Origin: Acanthaster planci
Taxonomy: Eukaryota; Echinodermata; Asteroidea; Valvatida; Acanthasteridae
Direction: 5' to 3'
Assembly (NCBI RefSeq): GCF_001949145.1
Contig: NW_019091432.1
Location: forward strand, 830,813 to 894,812
Length of the DNA: 64,000 nt
Shown here: positions 63,940 through 64,000 of the stretch, piece by piece
Layout: each line of letters begins with the position of its first letter
How positions within the stretch are numbered: position 1 is the first letter of the stretch
Position numbers and translations under genes: made by a program
The notes under the pieces: generated by a model
Told to the model about the DNA's origin: nothing
Seen by the model: the letters and a program-made list of their open reading frames with translations, nothing else
The model's database searches: none

Positions 63940-64000
63940 CTGAGGTAAAGATTTGTTCAAGAAATCTGTCATACTGCCTGTAATTAATTCAGATTCGACA

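Noticed and set aside
1-64000. CRISPR array, bacterial operon, or viral genome segment
   Set aside because: No regularly spaced repeats, no Shine-Dalgarno-led gene runs and no viral replication or structural protein frames; all recognised genes are spliced animal genes or an intronless GPCR.

Overview
This is a nuclear genomic window from a multicellular animal. Genes are split by GT-AG introns, intergenic and intronic DNA is AT-rich, polyadenylation signals are canonical, and short non-autonomous repeats (tRNA-derived SINE heads, foldback/MITE-like elements) are scattered through introns. Orthologues of CYBC1/EROS, HAP40 (F8A), delphilin, GET4 and POLD2, with divergence intermediate between vertebrate and distant protein families, suggest an invertebrate, most likely a marine non-vertebrate deuterostome such as an echinoderm. 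The class is an inference and is not proven here.

Layout, left to right. (1) 1482-4876, minus: CYBC1/EROS, five coding exons, 199 aa. (2) 7368-15652, plus: HAP40 (F8A1-like), eleven visible coding exons, with one further exon probably hidden in the assembly gap 10803-11608. (3) 17455-18717, plus: intronless class A GPCR, 420 aa, with several missing hallmark residues. (4) 21389-45059, minus: delphilin (GRID2IP) formin, 24 coding exons whose phases all join, predicting 1448 aa with PDZ-PDZ-HN-PDZ-HN-FH1-FH2 order. (5) 50289-54886, plus: GET4, eight exons, 315 aa. (6) 59071-61857, plus: SLC16/MCT-like transporter, four exons, 427 aa. (7) 62895-63939, minus: last three exons of POLD2, running off the right edge. 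A second assembly gap (49220-50078) lies just upstream of GET4.

The seven genes do not form a pathway. They are an NADPH-oxidase chaperone, the huntingtin partner, a receptor, a postsynaptic-type actin scaffold, a tail-anchored protein targeting factor, a transporter and a replication polymerase subunit. The shared feature is chromosomal: in human, GRID2IP, GET4 and POLD2 are all on 7p, so part of the window may preserve an old linkage.

Points most worth a second look: the delphilin orthologue carries an extra middle PDZ domain and a possible intron-retention end that would drop the whole formin half; HAP40 has many introns here although the mammalian gene is intronless; the GPCR and delphilin genes converge on a perfect 22-bp palindrome holding a poly(A) signal on each strand; a near-perfect 27-bp-stem hairpin lies in HAP40 intron 1; and two MITE-like inverted-repeat elements are present. 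I found no CRISPR array, operon or clearly novel multi-gene system.
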